DNA of 9,353 bases from Planctomycetota bacterium. Lineage in GTDB: Bacteria; Planctomycetota; Planctomycetia; Pirellulales; Pirellulaceae. The stretch lies in NCBI GenBank assembly GCA_024274855.1, contig JAJSAJ010000110.1, forward strand, positions 1 to 9,353. The letters are read 5' to 3'. Below, in pieces: positions 8,842 through 9,353 of the stretch; positions within the stretch are counted from its first letter, which is position 1, and every line of letters begins with the position of its first letter. Below the pieces are notes generated by a model that saw nothing but the letters and a program-made list of their open reading frames with translations, ran no database searches and was not told the DNA's origin. The position numbers and the translations under genes were made by a program.

Positions 8842-9353
8842 CTAGCGAATCTGCTCACCGACCCAGCGGGCCAGGTTCTCCGGGCTGACTGCGGCGACCG
8901 GCATTCCAACCGACGCCATTAGCTGCGCGTAACCCTGATGAAAACGCGCCGTACCCGAATCATCAAGCGATGCCAAACCGATGCACTTGACACCGGCATC
9001 AACCAGTGCTCGAACCTCTTCCACCATCTCACCGACCGAAACGCCTTCTTCAAAATCAGATACCAGCACAACGAGAGAACGCGACGGCGTCGTGATTCCC
9101 CCGCGCGCAGCGCGAAGCCCAAGACCAATGTGCGTGCCGCCACCAACCTGAACTTGCAAGAGCAACGCCAGCGGATCGGCAACTTTGCCGCTCAGGTCGA
9201 TCACTTCCGTGCTGAAGGCAATGAACCGCACGGTAATCGCCGGCAACTCGGCAAGAACAGCCGCCACCAGAGCACTATAAACGACCGAAGCCGACATTGA
9301 TCCGGAAACGTCGACGACGAAGGTCAAGTGCCAATCCATCTGGCGCCGTGCAG
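8842..9353 (-). CDS. VWA-domain protein (C-terminal part; runs off the right edge)
   Basis: C-terminal von Willebrand factor A domain of a cytoplasmic protein. Numbering from the Met at 9337-9339, a complete MIDAS metal site is visible: DVSGS (D10, S12, S14), T69 in VGGGTHIG and D95 in LVSDFEEG. The domain ends naturally at ARWVGEQIR followed by TAG (8842-8844), and a second in-frame TAG follows two codons later. The Met is probably internal: the frame stays open to the window edge (ARRQ before MDWHLTFVVDVSGSM), and in this family the VWA domain is commonly the C-terminal part of a longer protein. In related clusters such VWA proteins work with a MoxR-type AAA+ ATPase, where the MIDAS domain is thought to bind a partner or substrate while the ATPase remodels it. 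Located upstream of the SWIM gene on the same strand. Confidence 0.85.
   Translation of the reverse strand, partial: ARRQMDWHLTFVVDVSGSMSASVVYSALVAAVLAELPAITVRFIAFSTEVIDLSGKVADPLALLLQVQVGGGTHIGLGLRAARGGITTPSRSLVVLVSDFEEGVSVGEMVEEVRALVDAGVKCIGLASLDDSGTARFHQGYAQLMASVGMPVAAVSPENLARWVGEQIR

Overview
The window reads like a chromosomal segment of a Planctomycetes- or PVC-type bacterium. That assignment is an inference from gene content: an exported DUF4838/CBM9 protein and an exported GH38-like hydrolase, a MerR-GyrI-type fragment, and a SWIM zinc-finger plus VWA pair. No rRNA, tRNA, CRISPR array or recognisable mobile element is visible.

Left part (about 48-6087, + strand): two large exported proteins lie 67 bp apart in one direction and probably form an operon for polysaccharide or glycan breakdown. 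The first is a DUF4838 protein of about 1100 codons with a signal peptide, a GH67-N-like N-terminus, a DUF4838 core, a family-9-like carbohydrate-binding domain and a C-terminal helical TPR-like tail. The second is an 889-codon GH38/alpha-mannosidase-like protein with its own signal peptide. Each reading frame is broken once, near its 5' end, by an in-frame stop (TAG at 324-326 and TAA at 3835-3837). The protein-like sequence continues in the same frame directly after each stop, so each is one gene with one nonsense codon, not two genes and not a frameshift.

Middle (about 6071-6575, + strand): immediately after, and slightly overlapping, the GH38-like stop lies a decayed MerR-family regulator. 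A piece of the DNA-binding domain is in one frame and most of the C-terminal GyrI-like effector-binding domain is in another. The start and the centre of the gene are missing. A non-coding convergent gap with an imperfect inverted repeat follows (6576-6756).

Right part (6757-9353, - strand): a 611-aa SWIM zinc-finger protein and, upstream of it, a VWA protein with a complete MIDAS site that runs off the right edge. This pair matches the distal end of the known bacterial SWIM / MoxR AAA+ / VWA gene clusters. The remaining partners would be expected beyond the right edge.

The most noteworthy point is the concentration of lesions on the left: three consecutive + strand genes are damaged, while the - strand SWIM/VWA module next to them is intact. 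Recent decay, assembly error and stop-codon readthrough all remain possible for the two hydrolase-locus genes. Wholesale stop reassignment is unlikely, because TAA and TAG also appear to end other proteins at natural positions here.
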